A stretch of 64,000 bases of DNA from assembly GCA_026390695.1 (NCBI GenBank), contig JAPLFL010000123.1:1-64000 (forward strand). The letters are read 5' to 3'. The stretch is from Candidatus Kapaibacterium sp. (GTDB lineage: Bacteria; Bacteroidota; Ignavibacteria; Kapaibacteriales; UBA2268). This document shows, piece by piece, positions 18,652-26,959 of the stretch. Numbering within the stretch: the stretch's first letter is position 1; each line of letters starts with the position of its first letter. A program made the translations under genes and the position numbers. The notes under the pieces were generated by a model, which saw nothing but the letters and a program-made list of their open reading frames with translations, searched no databases and had not been told where the DNA came from.

Positions 18652-20097
18652 TTATTTATAATTACTTTTTATCATTTCCGATTCAGCTTTTATCAGAGAA
18701 TCTACTTTGAACAATATTCTCGTTTTTCTGTTTGAGTCTGAAATTTTATTACATATATAGACGCATTTACTAATTAGTTCATCATTTTCCGGTTCAAATT
18801 CAATCAATTTTTCGTATAAATCCAAAGATTTATTAAATTTATTGACAGAGAAATAATAATCAGCTAATTTCCTGTTTATAGAAATTGAATTTGGATTATG
18901 ATGAAGTGATTTTAAAAAATAAGTCTCAGGATTTGAGTAAGTATTAACATTGCTGAAACTACCAATCATTCCAAGAATAAGTCCGAAAATCAATCCATAT
19001 TTATTCTTATTTAGCCATGGTTCTGCTTTTTCGAGAAAAACACTGACTATTAATATCCCAAATAATGGGAAATATGTTAATGACTCAAAATAATCAATTC
19101 CATCATTTTTCTTTAAAGTAATAAAAAATGGTAATAATCCTAAAAAAAGTATAATTATTCCGAACGAAATAAATTGAATCTCAGCCTTATCTCGGTTCCG
19201 CCACAGTAAGAATAAAAATAATACAAATATCAAACAACCTATTGAAATTATTAATGTATCGAAAACAGGCATTGGCGAGAGAGCAAATGGAAAATAAACT
19301 TTAAGAAACATTTCCGGAAAAATCCTGATCTTGTCAAAAATATAAGCATTTTTGAAATGGAAAACAGCAGAATAATGAATATCCAAATATCTATTAATAA
19401 AATAAAAAATGAAATAGTTAGCAACTGTGGAAATGCAAAAAGGTAATGACTTTTTAATTTGCTTTTTATTTATTAAAATTATATATGAAAGCAAAACAAG
19501 CGGAATAACAATACCAGTATCATTTGATAAAAAAGCAAAAATTTGAAAAATCATTGAGCTGATCCAATAAATCAAGTTTCGGGATTTAAGATAATAAATC
19601 AGGAAAACAAAAGCAATAATAAAGAATAATCCCAATAAAAGCTCGGCTCGTGCCGGAATCCAAGCAATAGAGTTAGTCATAAGTGGATGGGAAGCAGCTA
19701 TAGCAGCCCATATAAGAGCCTTGAATCGACTAATTTCCCAAAGTTTTAATATATGTAAAATAAAACATACTGATAAGGCATGAATTAAAACATTAGTTAA
19801 ATGAAATATAAATGGCTGATAAGGAGCTAAGATTTTATTTAAACTAAAACTCAGACTTGTCCCAATACGAAATTCTTCTGTTCCCTTACCGCCAAGCAAT
19901 GAACCAATACCCAATTCATTAATATATTTACCAGACTCATTATAAACAATAGAACTATCACCAAAAAAAGATAATCCAAAATTGACTGTGATGCCCCAGA
20001 TTACAAAAACAAATAGGAATATACCAAGATAATCTCTGAAGCTAATTTCTTTGGAATCAAAAATGTCTATTTTATTTAGTAAATTTTTTCTATTCAT
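18652..20097 (-). CDS. TMTC-like GT-C membrane protein (paralogue 2, divergent motifs)
   Basis: A 481-residue polytopic protein, clearly paralogous to the next gene: similar first loop, FHLTNVLIH matching HLCNLILH, AWIPARAELL matching AWIPARGDLL, and about ten membrane segments. It differs in the places expected to matter. The acidic pair of the first loop reads FGDSSIV instead of FDDSD, and the YRPL stretch reads EEFRIGTSLSF. The TPR part is reduced to roughly two repeats (~385-460). It may be a non-catalytic partner or have a changed specificity. It is the first gene of the operon that runs into paralogue 1 and GH92. Confidence 0.7.
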   Translation of the reverse strand: MNRKNLLNKIDIFDSKEISFRDYLGIFLFVFVIWGITVNFGLSFFGDSSIVYNESGKYINELGIGSLLGGKGTEEFRIGTSLSFSLNKILAPYQPFIFHLTNVLIHALSVCFILHILKLWEISRFKALIWAAIAASHPLMTNSIAWIPARAELLLGLFFIIAFVFLIYYLKSRNLIYWISSMIFQIFAFLSNDTGIVIPLVLLSYIILINKKQIKKSLPFCISTVANYFIFYFINRYLDIHYSAVFHFKNAYIFDKIRIFPEMFLKVYFPFALSPMPVFDTLIISIGCLIFVLFLFLLWRNRDKAEIQFISFGIIILFLGLLPFFITLKKNDGIDYFESLTYFPLFGILIVSVFLEKAEPWLNKNKYGLIFGLILGMIGSFSNVNTYSNPETYFLKSLHHNPNSISINRKLADYYFSVNKFNKSLDLYEKLIEFEPENDELISKCVYICNKISDSNRKTRILFKVDSLIKAESEMIKSNYK

Positions 20098-20197
20098 AAT
20101 ACAAAAATAATAAAAACTCCGTAAAAAATGTCAGAGATATTTCGATTCGATTTATCCCAGATATTTCAATTAAAAAAATATTAATTTGATAATAGCA

Positions 20198-20226
20198 GTA
20201 GTGGCGGGTTTAAAAGCCGCCACTAC
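20198..20226. repeat. Palindromic intergenic repeat (GTAGTGGCGG)
   Basis: A 10-bp perfect stem (20198-20207 / 20217-20226) with a 9-base loop. It is GC-rich against a very AT-rich background, which suggests a dispersed repeat unit rather than a regulatory site. Confidence 0.6.
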
Positions 20227-20250
20227 AAATGTATATCTTACTCAAAGAGG

Positions 20251-20266
20251 GCACGGCAAGCCGTGC
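20251..20266. repeat. Palindromic intergenic repeat (GCACGGC-AA-GCCGTGC)
   Basis: A 7-bp perfect stem around AA, in the context GAGGGCACGGCAAGCCGTGC. It is GC-rich and sits 25 bases from another palindrome of a different sequence family. Confidence 0.55.
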
Positions 20267-20305
20267 TCCTACACTTAATCCGGGTTTATTCCAGTCATTC
20301 TTGAT

Positions 20306-20343
20306 AAAAAAAAATCATCCGATGATTATTTTTCATCGGATGA
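20306..20343 (-). terminator. Rho-independent terminator of the 937-residue choice-of-anchor V gene
   Basis: An 11-bp perfect stem (20315-20325 / 20333-20343, TCATCCGATGA type) is followed on the minus strand by nine T. It lies 77 bases past the stop codon at 20420. Confidence 0.85.
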
Positions 20344-20419
20344 ATTAATTTTCTTCTAAAATTGAGATGATAGTTTTACAAAATATCTTACATAATTGCT
20401 ATCATACAATGATAAGATT

Positions 20420-23233
20420 CTATTTTACAATTGAAATTTTCTCAATTGCTTTTTTGTCACCAATATAACAAACTGCATGATACAAACCGATTGGAAGCAA
20501 TTTTCCATTCTGATTTCTTAGGTTAAATTCCAGTTTTTCATTAGCATTTACATTTAATTCAGCGACGGTTAGTCCGAAAATATCTATAATTTTAATATCA
20601 ATCGGAAATTCCTTCAACGATTCAAATCTTAGAAAATCGCTTGCAGGAGTCGGATAGACTTTGAAAACTTCACCGATAATATTTTGGTCATTAACTGAAC
20701 TTGTTACTTGGCCTGACAGATTAATGTTTGTGATAATACCTGTTTCAGCACAAGTAATTTTTAATACCGCACTTGCATTTACAACTGATTTTGCAAGAAA
20801 AGTTACATCGAAAGGTGTGGATTTTCCTCCATCAATAACAGTTCCTTGAGCAAGACTGGTTGTAAATTCTGCTTTATCGGTACCTTCAATAGTATAATTC
20901 AAAGTTGCTTTCAAATTCCCATTATTGGCAATGGAACTGGATTTTGTTACTGATTTATTTAATGTTGTAGTCTTTAGAACAAATTGTTTATCATTAAATA
21001 CAAGATCAATTGAGCCTCCCATACCGGATATTAGCAATGAAGGATTAGTTACGGAGTTGCTAACGAAATCAAGTTTTGCGTTTTTTGTACCGAAAGCATT
21101 AGGTTTGAAGCCAATATTAATATCTTTGGTCTCATTTGTTTTCAAAGTAAAAGGAGTAGCAGGACCAATCAGTTTGAATTGAGCAAAGTCCGCGCCATTC
21201 ACGTTAATTGCAGTTACAGTCAAATCCTTTAATCCAGTATTGGAAATATATGCTTTTAATACAGTATCTATTTCCACTCCAATAGGTGTAGTAGGAAAAT
21301 TGAATGAAGACTGAGCCAAGGTCAGAACCGGATTATTAGTACCGCTTATTTGCAGACTGGCAGCATTACTTGTGACCGATCCACAATTATTTGTTACCAC
21401 ACAGTCATAATTACCAGCATCATTTGTTGTTGCATTAGTAATCTGCAGTGAAGCGGCATTTTTGCCTGTAATACCAGTTCCGTCTTTTCTCCATTGGTAA
21501 GTCAAATTCGCACCGCCAGCGGTGACAGAGAAATTTGCAGTGCCACCAAGACTAACTGTCTGATTAGAAGGTTGAGTGGAAATTGATGGTTTAGCAATGA
21601 TTGTAACTTGAACGGATTTGCTTAGAACTTGATTACCACAGGCATCTTTAATAGTAACCTGATAAGAACCGGCATCAGTTTTAGCTATTGTTGTAAAATT
21701 AATTTTATTTGTCGATTGACCGCTTATAACAGCAGCATCTTTAGTCCATATATATGTTAAACCGTCACCTGATGCTGTAACAGATAAACTTGCTGCGGTT
21801 CCTTCACAAGCATCTATAGCTACTAAATCGGTTGATATAAAAACATTCTGAAATATTGACAAAGCTGCAGCCTGGCTAACTGCTGGAGGAGTGCAGTCAC
21901 CACTTACTATGCAAGAATAATTTCCAACATCCAGGGTATTAACACTGCTAATTTGAAATGTCGCAGAATTTGCAGCCCCATTGATATCAAGTCCATTTTT
22001 TTGCCATTTATAAGAAAGATTCGTTCCTAAGCCATCAACAAAGAAAATAGCTTTTGTACCGATACAAGTTTGAATTGGTAAAGGTTGTTTTATGACAGAA
22101 GGAGTCACTTTAACTGTTAATATTGCCGCATTACTTGTTGCAGAGCCGCATGTACCCGTTACCAAACAATCATAAGAACCTGCATCTGAAGCAGCAACCG
22201 AAGAAATCGGATAAGAACTTGATGTTGCACCATTAATATTGGTGCCACCTTTTCGCCACTGATAAGTTAAATTAGAGCCATTTGCTACAACTGAGAATGA
22301 AGTTGGCTGGCCTGTGCAACCTGCTGCTGCTACTGGTTGTGTACCTATTGCCGTAACGGCATTGATTGTAAAATTAGCAGCACTTGTAGCGGTTATCGAT
22401 GAATTTGCTTCATCTGTAATTTTAATTTTGTATTGATTTCCTGCAGTCTGACCACTTGGTATATTCCAGCTATAACTTCCTGCTGAAGAACTTACTCCTG
22501 TTGCAATAGTTGTTGGGAAACTTGATCCACCATCACTCGAAAGTTCAATTTTACAAGTATTAGAGCCGGACGCAGTCCATGTTATATTTTGGGTTGATCC
22601 CTGGCACCATGCCTCACCGCCATTAGGTGCATTGATAGTAATCGAACCGCCGGCACTAACCGTTAACGTGGTTACCGCAAGCCAATTGTATAAATCGTTA
22701 GCATCCTCAGATCCATTACCATTAGTCCCTATTCCTATAGCTCTCAGGTAATAAGTACCGGCTGCCGGAGGAGCTGTCCACGTAAATCTGAATGTAACAG
22801 ATCCACCTGTCATGGTTTTTCCGGGTGAAGTATGAGTTAACTCCCCTGTAGTTAAATACGATTGGATACCTTCACCAGATATAGGAGCTAATGTACCTGC
22901 GTTAGTTGATCCTGTTGTTGTTGTTTTTACCGCAATATCCACACCAGCCTTGATTTTACCAGCAGATGATACAGTTAATGTAAATGTTAAAACTCCATTT
23001 GGGGTTGTAGAAAATTGTCCGTTATCACTGGCAATACTCAAACTGGTAGCCGAATTTGAATTATTCCCGTGACAGGTTTGGCCGCAACCTTGAGAAGTAT
23101 TAGATGTCAAACCAGTCTTAGAGCCATTTTGCTTTGCAATTATTTGTTGTGATCCAAGAACAAAAATAGCTAAGATAATAAAAACGGAGTAAATATTCTT
23201 GTATAGGTTTGATATGTAATCTAATAATTTCAT
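20420..23233 (-). CDS. Secreted choice-of-anchor V protein with Ig-like domains and T9SS sorting domain
   Basis: A 937-residue exported protein. After the signal peptide, residues ~35-195 form a Reeler-like choice-of-anchor V domain starting NGSKTGLTSNTSQGCGQTCH. This contains a CX3CH motif (CGQTCH) where the family typically has CxxCH. Residues ~200-290 resemble a Kre9/KNH-like Ig domain (NGGEAWCQGSTQNITW). About four Ig-like domains follow (~295-632; each with YxW/YxC signatures such as LTYQWRKGG and AGSYDCLVT). One or two choice-of-anchor D/ASH domains (~640-850) and a T9SS type A sorting domain (~860-937) complete it. It is probably a surface adhesin or structural protein. Its ends closely match the 383-residue protein encoded upstream, so the two arose by duplication. 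Confidence 0.85.
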   Translation of the reverse strand: MKLLDYISNLYKNIYSVFIILAIFVLGSQQIIAKQNGSKTGLTSNTSQGCGQTCHGNNSNSATSLSIASDNGQFSTTPNGVLTFTLTVSSAGKIKAGVDIAVKTTTTGSTNAGTLAPISGEGIQSYLTTGELTHTSPGKTMTGGSVTFRFTWTAPPAAGTYYLRAIGIGTNGNGSEDANDLYNWLAVTTLTVSAGGSITINAPNGGEAWCQGSTQNITWTASGSNTCKIELSSDGGSSFPTTIATGVSSSAGSYSWNIPSGQTAGNQYKIKITDEANSSITATSAANFTINAVTAIGTQPVAAAGCTGQPTSFSVVANGSNLTYQWRKGGTNINGATSSSYPISSVAASDAGSYDCLVTGTCGSATSNAAILTVKVTPSVIKQPLPIQTCIGTKAIFFVDGLGTNLSYKWQKNGLDINGAANSATFQISSVNTLDVGNYSCIVSGDCTPPAVSQAAALSIFQNVFISTDLVAIDACEGTAASLSVTASGDGLTYIWTKDAAVISGQSTNKINFTTIAKTDAGSYQVTIKDACGNQVLSKSVQVTIIAKPSISTQPSNQTVSLGGTANFSVTAGGANLTYQWRKDGTGITGKNAASLQITNATTNDAGNYDCVVTNNCGSVTSNAASLQISGTNNPVLTLAQSSFNFPTTPIGVEIDTVLKAYISNTGLKDLTVTAINVNGADFAQFKLIGPATPFTLKTNETKDINIGFKPNAFGTKNAKLDFVSNSVTNPSLLISGMGGSIDLVFNDKQFVLKTTTLNKSVTKSSSIANNGNLKATLNYTIEGTDKAEFTTSLAQGTVIDGGKSTPFDVTFLAKSVVNASAVLKITCAETGIITNINLSGQVTSSVNDQNIIGEVFKVYPTPASDFLRFESLKEFPIDIKIIDIFGLTVAELNVNANEKLEFNLRNQNGKLLPIGLYHAVCYIGDKKAIEKISIVK

Positions 23234-23271
23234 TTTAAAACTCCAAGAAAATTAAACAAAAAATCATAATA

Positions 23272-23302
23272 CAAATTTACGATTTTTTTTTGCTATAACA
23301 AG
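23272..23302 (-). promoter_or_regulatory. Bacteroidota-type promoter for the 937-residue secreted protein
   Basis: On the minus strand, CTTG (23299-23302) is followed after exactly 19 bases by TAAATTTG (23272-23279), a full TAnnTTTG match. The expected start near 23265 leaves a leader of about 30 bases before the ATG at 23233. Confidence 0.6.
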
Positions 23303-23447
23303 CGTGATTTTGAAAGATTGATATTTTTTTGACTTTATTAATATATATAAATGATTTCTCAATTTATATGAAAGTTCCTTTTGTCTTTATTGCTTTGAAG
23401 TCGAGTTGGTCTTGAATGAAGAATATTTGCAAAAATTGTCATTTCTG

Positions 23448-23750
23448 CGAATGAGACTGTGTGAAAACGGAGAAATTTGCGTAATGACATCCTAAAGCAA
23501 TTATAAACGCTACGCTTTTAAAGGTGTGAAAATGACAAGATAATTTAAACCACCTACCCCCGTTTGAAAAATGTGGGATAAGAATCTGAGTTTTTGTTCC
23601 CCCTTTTTCAAAGGGGGTTAGGGGGTTTGTCCAAAGATGTCATTAGGAACGAAGTGAAAGATCTTTCCGAAAGTGACTGTAAGAGAGATCCTTCGCTTCG
23701 CTCATGATGACAATCCAAGGATATTGTATGTTTTCACACAGTCTCATTCG
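23448..23750. repeat. MITE-like element bounded by 21-bp perfect inverted repeats
   Basis: Positions 23448-23468 (beginning CGAATGAGACTGTG) are the exact complement of 23730-23750. The 261-base interior is non-coding. It contains further repeat-like pieces, including a CCCCCTTT hairpin at 23599-23617 and the two-arm sequence near 23630-23715. This could be a non-autonomous mobile element or two inverted copies of one short repeat. No target-site duplication was identified. Confidence 0.6.
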
Positions 23751-23828
23751 AAGGAATGACAGAAATAAAAAATGTGAGACAGCCCCAATTACATTTTAAA
23801 AATATGAGTCAATTTCAATTGCTGATTA

Positions 23829-24980
23829 TTATTTTACAATTGTAATTTTCTGTAACGATTTTTTGTCATCATAATATGTAATAGCATAATAAATACCCGC
23901 TGGAAGCGATTTCCCTGATAGATCACATAAATTCCATTCAAGTTTCTCACCAGGCTTTAATTCAATTTCTGTTACAGTCAAGCCAAAAATATCCATTATT
24001 TTCAAATAAATATTAGAACCTGTCAATGACTCAAAGCTGATAGCCTCAGTTGCAGGATTCGGAAAAGTCCTAAAATTTTCACTACTGATAACTTGATCAA
24101 ATACCGAACTTGGTTTAGTAATCGAAAAATTTGCAGCGCTTGTAGCAAATGTGGCTATATTTGATTCATCAGTAATTTTAATTTTATATTGAGCACCAGT
24201 TACTAATCCTGAAGGAATAGTCCAATTATATAAACCCAATGCGGCATTTACAGTCGATGCAATAATAGTCGGATATGTCGAACCACCATCGGATGAAAGT
24301 TCAATTTTACAAGTAGAAACTCCGGAAGAAGTCCAGCTAATACCATGAATTGAGCCCTGATCCCATAGCTCACCACCTTTTGGTGATGTAACAGCAATTG
24401 ATCCTGCTGAAGTTACTGTTAATGTTGTAACCGAAAGCCAGTTCCATAAATCTCCTGAATCTTCAGAATTATTCCCATTGGTAGCATTTCCAATAGCTCT
24501 GAGATAATAGGTACCTGCAGTAGCAGGAGCAGTCCAAGAAAATCTGAATATTACAGATCCATTTGTCATAGTCTTAGGGCTTGTATGTGTAAGTTCTCCA
24601 GATTTTAGTTGAAGCCCCTGTCCTGTCTCTTGAGCAAGAGTTCCTATGTTTGTTGCACCAGTTGTGGTTGTTTTAACTGCTATATCACAACCGGCAGTTA
24701 CTTTTCCCGGACAGTCAATTGTTAATGTAAAGATCAAAACGCTGTTTGTTGATGTAGTAAACTGCCCGTTATCACTTGTAATGGACACTTTAACAGATGA
24801 ACTTGCACTATTAGCATGGCAACCCTGCCCACAACCTTGTGAAGTATTTGATGTAAGTCCTGTTTTAGTTCCATTTTTATTTGCTGACGCTGAATTGGCA
24901 ATTAGAAAAAACACTATAATAATCAGTGAACTGACTATCAGTCTTTGTTTAGCATTAGTTAAAGTATAGAAAATATTCAT
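23829..24980 (-). CDS. Secreted choice-of-anchor V protein with T9SS sorting domain (short paralogue)
   Basis: A 383-residue exported protein. The signal peptide ends near NSASA. The choice-of-anchor V domain (~30-195) opens NGTKTGLTSNTSQGCGQGCH and again has a CX3CH motif (CGQGCH). A Kre9-like Ig domain follows (~200-290, KGGELWDQGSIHGISW), then a T9SS type A sorting domain (~305-383, FRTFPNPATEAISFESL). It is the 937-residue neighbour without the central Ig and ASH domains, so one copy gained or lost that block. The function is unknown; surface attachment is likely. Confidence 0.85.
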   Translation of the reverse strand: MNIFYTLTNAKQRLIVSSLIIIVFFLIANSASANKNGTKTGLTSNTSQGCGQGCHANSASSSVKVSITSDNGQFTTSTNSVLIFTLTIDCPGKVTAGCDIAVKTTTTGATNIGTLAQETGQGLQLKSGELTHTSPKTMTNGSVIFRFSWTAPATAGTYYLRAIGNATNGNNSEDSGDLWNWLSVTTLTVTSAGSIAVTSPKGGELWDQGSIHGISWTSSGVSTCKIELSSDGGSTYPTIIASTVNAALGLYNWTIPSGLVTGAQYKIKITDESNIATFATSAANFSITKPSSVFDQVISSENFRTFPNPATEAISFESLTGSNIYLKIMDIFGLTVTEIELKPGEKLEWNLCDLSGKSLPAGIYYAITYYDDKKSLQKITIVK

Positions 24981-25164
24981 GTATTCCTTTAAAAAAAAAT
25001 TATAATTTTAAAATTCATTTAATAGATTTTATTGATTTATACTCATTTCGTCGCATGTTCATTGCATCTAAAATTATTACAAATAATAATATAATTTGTA
25101 CAAACGAATATTCGGATAATTAATTTTATATTGTTTATCGGTCTAATTATTATTATTTTTAAAA

Positions 25165-26166
25165 ATGAAAGAAGCAAAATATTACGAAAAATTCAACAAT
25201 CAAGTCAAATGCTTGCTTTGTCCACATTTTTGTAAAATTTCCGAAGGACAGATCAGTCCTTGCGGAAACAGGATAAATCTTGATGGTAAATTTTATGTAA
25301 CAAATTATGGAAATCCTGTTGCAATCAATATTGATCCCATTGAAAAGAAGCCTCTGTACCACTTTTACCCTGGATCAAGAACTTTTTCTTTCTGCACAGC
25401 CGGTTGTAACTTACATTGCAAAAACTGTCAGAATTCTGATATTTCTCAAAATGTCCGGATTTTAAATCATTCCGCCTATCAATCCCCGAAAAAGTTGGTT
25501 GAGAGCGCCTTGAAGAATAATTGTTCGTCAATTTCATATACATATTCCGAACCTACAACATTTTTTGAGTACATGATAGATACTGCAAAATTAGCTCACA
25601 TCCATGGTTTAAAGAATGTTTTGGTTTCTAATGGATTTATCAACCCACAAGCTCTTTCGGAGCTTTCACAATACTTAGATGCTGCGAATATAGACCTGAA
25701 GTGTTTTGATGACTATTCTGCAAAAAGAATAAGCGGAGCTTTTTCCAACCCTGTTTTAGGAACATTAAAATTCTTCTTAAAAACTAAAGTCTGGTTGGAA
25801 ATCACAAATCTCATCATTCCAGGCTATTCCGATGATTTAAAGTTCATAACTGATATGTGCCAGTGGCTTGTTTCAAATGGATTTTCATATTCACCGCTTC
25901 ATTTTTCTCGCTTCTTCCCTACATATAAATTATCGAATTTAACGCCTACTCCTGAGACTACTTTAGAGGAGGCATACCGGATCGCTGTGAATGCAGGTTT
26001 AAGGTTTGTCTATATTGGGAATATAAATCATTATTCAAAGGATACACATTGTCCGCTCTGTTTCAGAAAAGTTATCTTAAGAGATGGATATAGAGTCACT
26101 GATATAAATATAAAAAATGGGAAATGTATTTTTTGTGATCGCCAAATTCCTGGACTCTTCAATTAA
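25165..26166 (+). CDS. amrS: AmrS-like radical SAM enzyme (AmmeMemoRadiSam system)
   Basis: A 333-residue radical SAM protein. The SAM/4Fe-4S site is CNLHCKNC (CX3CX2C), in the family context FCTAGCNLHCKNCQN. An N-terminal cysteine cluster (CLLCPHFC, then SPCG) precedes it, and there is a C-terminal zinc-ribbon-like pair (CPLC ... CIFC). ANIDLKCF and LEITNLIIPGY are typical of this subfamily. In other genomes the gene occurs with AMMECR1 and Memo genes, or a fusion of the two. Neither is in this window. The reaction is not established from sequence. It converges with gmk, with 77 bases between stops. Confidence 0.85.
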   Translation: MKEAKYYEKFNNQVKCLLCPHFCKISEGQISPCGNRINLDGKFYVTNYGNPVAINIDPIEKKPLYHFYPGSRTFSFCTAGCNLHCKNCQNSDISQNVRILNHSAYQSPKKLVESALKNNCSSISYTYSEPTTFFEYMIDTAKLAHIHGLKNVLVSNGFINPQALSELSQYLDAANIDLKCFDDYSAKRISGAFSNPVLGTLKFFLKTKVWLEITNLIIPGYSDDLKFITDMCQWLVSNGFSYSPLHFSRFFPTYKLSNLTPTPETTLEEAYRIAVNAGLRFVYIGNINHYSKDTHCPLCFRKVILRDGYRVTDINIKNGKCIFCDRQIPGLFN

Positions 26167-26243
26167 TTAAGAATTAAAAATTAATATCAAGATGAAATAT
26201 TATAAATACTTTTCACTTTTATAATTAACCATTTATCATTTAA

Positions 26244-26810
26244 TCATTTGCAAAGCTTTTCTATCAGCGCTTCTACAGCAAGAAATGTGTCAGAAAGTAT
26301 TTCATTAACAATTACAAAATCAAATTTATCTTTCTCAGACATTTCCATTTCTGCGCGAGCCAATCTGATATTTATTTGTTCCTCATTCTCAGTTTCTCTT
26401 TTCTTCAGCCTTTCTTTCAGTGTATCAAGTGATGGTGGAGCAAGGAAAATCAACAAAGTATCTTCGGGATAAGCTTTTTGGAGAGAGAATGCACCTTTTA
26501 CATCAACATCAAAAAGGAGAATTTTTCCTGACCCGATTGCACTGTCAATTTCAGATTTCAATGTTCCATAATAATTACCAAAGAAAGTTTCAAATTCGAC
26601 AAATTCATTATTTTTAATTTTTGATTCAAATTCTTCTAAGGTCAAATAAAAATAATGAACCCCGTTGCGTTCTCCGGTTCTTTTGGCACGTGTTGTTGCA
26701 GACACAGAAAATTGAATCATTTTGAATTTATCAAGAATAAATCTGGCAACCGTGGATTTGCCACCTCCGGAAGGAGATGCAATTACAATTAAACTCTTCT
26801 TTTTTAACAT
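26244..26810 (-). CDS. gmk: Guanylate kinase
   Basis: A 188-residue cytoplasmic enzyme converting GMP and ATP to GDP and ADP. It shows the P-loop SPSGGGKST, the GMP-binding SVSATTRAKRTGERNGVHYFY region, and FDVDVKGAFSLQKAYP, all characteristic of bacterial Gmk. Length is normal (about 185-210). The start at 26810 gives the usual short N-terminus (MLKKKSLIVIASPSG). It stands 149 bases after the stop of an upstream minus-strand TMTC-like gene that has its own candidate terminator. Confidence 0.95.
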   Translation of the reverse strand: MLKKKSLIVIASPSGGGKSTVARFILDKFKMIQFSVSATTRAKRTGERNGVHYFYLTLEEFESKIKNNEFVEFETFFGNYYGTLKSEIDSAIGSGKILLFDVDVKGAFSLQKAYPEDTLLIFLAPPSLDTLKERLKKRETENEEQINIRLARAEMEMSEKDKFDFVIVNEILSDTFLAVEALIEKLCK

Positions 26811-26874
26811 TTTCTTAAGTTTTTGGGTTTTTACATTAGTTAAATAAACAATTTAATATTTCCATTAAAAATCA

Positions 26875-26909
26875 AAGATGTCCAACAGTGTTGATTTGAT
26901 GGACATCTT
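26875..26909 (-). terminator. Hairpin terminator of the third TMTC-like gene
   Basis: A 10-bp perfect stem (26875-26884 / 26900-26909, AAGATGTCCA type) with a 15-base loop. On the minus strand it is followed by TGATTTTTAAT. It lies 50 bases beyond the stop at 26960. Confidence 0.6.
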
Positions 26910-26959
26910 AAAATAATTAATCTTCTCCGATTTTTTGAAGAATCCTATTGGGCATTATA

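Larger units (their letters stand above)
20098..20419. other. Intergenic region with palindromic repeats and a terminator
   Basis: No coding sequence seen. It holds two short palindromic repeats (20198-20226 and 20251-20266) and a strong minus-strand terminator (20306-20343). It separates the TMTC/GH92 operon from the upstream minus-strand secreted-protein gene. Confidence 0.7.
23234..23828. other. Repeat-rich intergenic block, no gene recognised
   Basis: It holds the promoter of the downstream minus-strand gene (23272-23302). From about 23440 to 23790 it is a mosaic of repeat-like sequence: a 21-bp inverted repeat about 260 bases apart, a CCCCCTTT/AAAGGGGG hairpin, and GC-richer stretches of the GAGCGAAGCGAAGGATCTC type. 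No open frame with protein-like content was seen. Confidence 0.7.

Noticed and set aside
20102-20109. A minus-strand TATTTTTG just before the TMTC/GH92 operon
   Set aside because: It ends about 5 bases from the start codon, which would leave no leader, and there is no -33 element. It may still be real if the transcript is leaderless, but the support is too weak.
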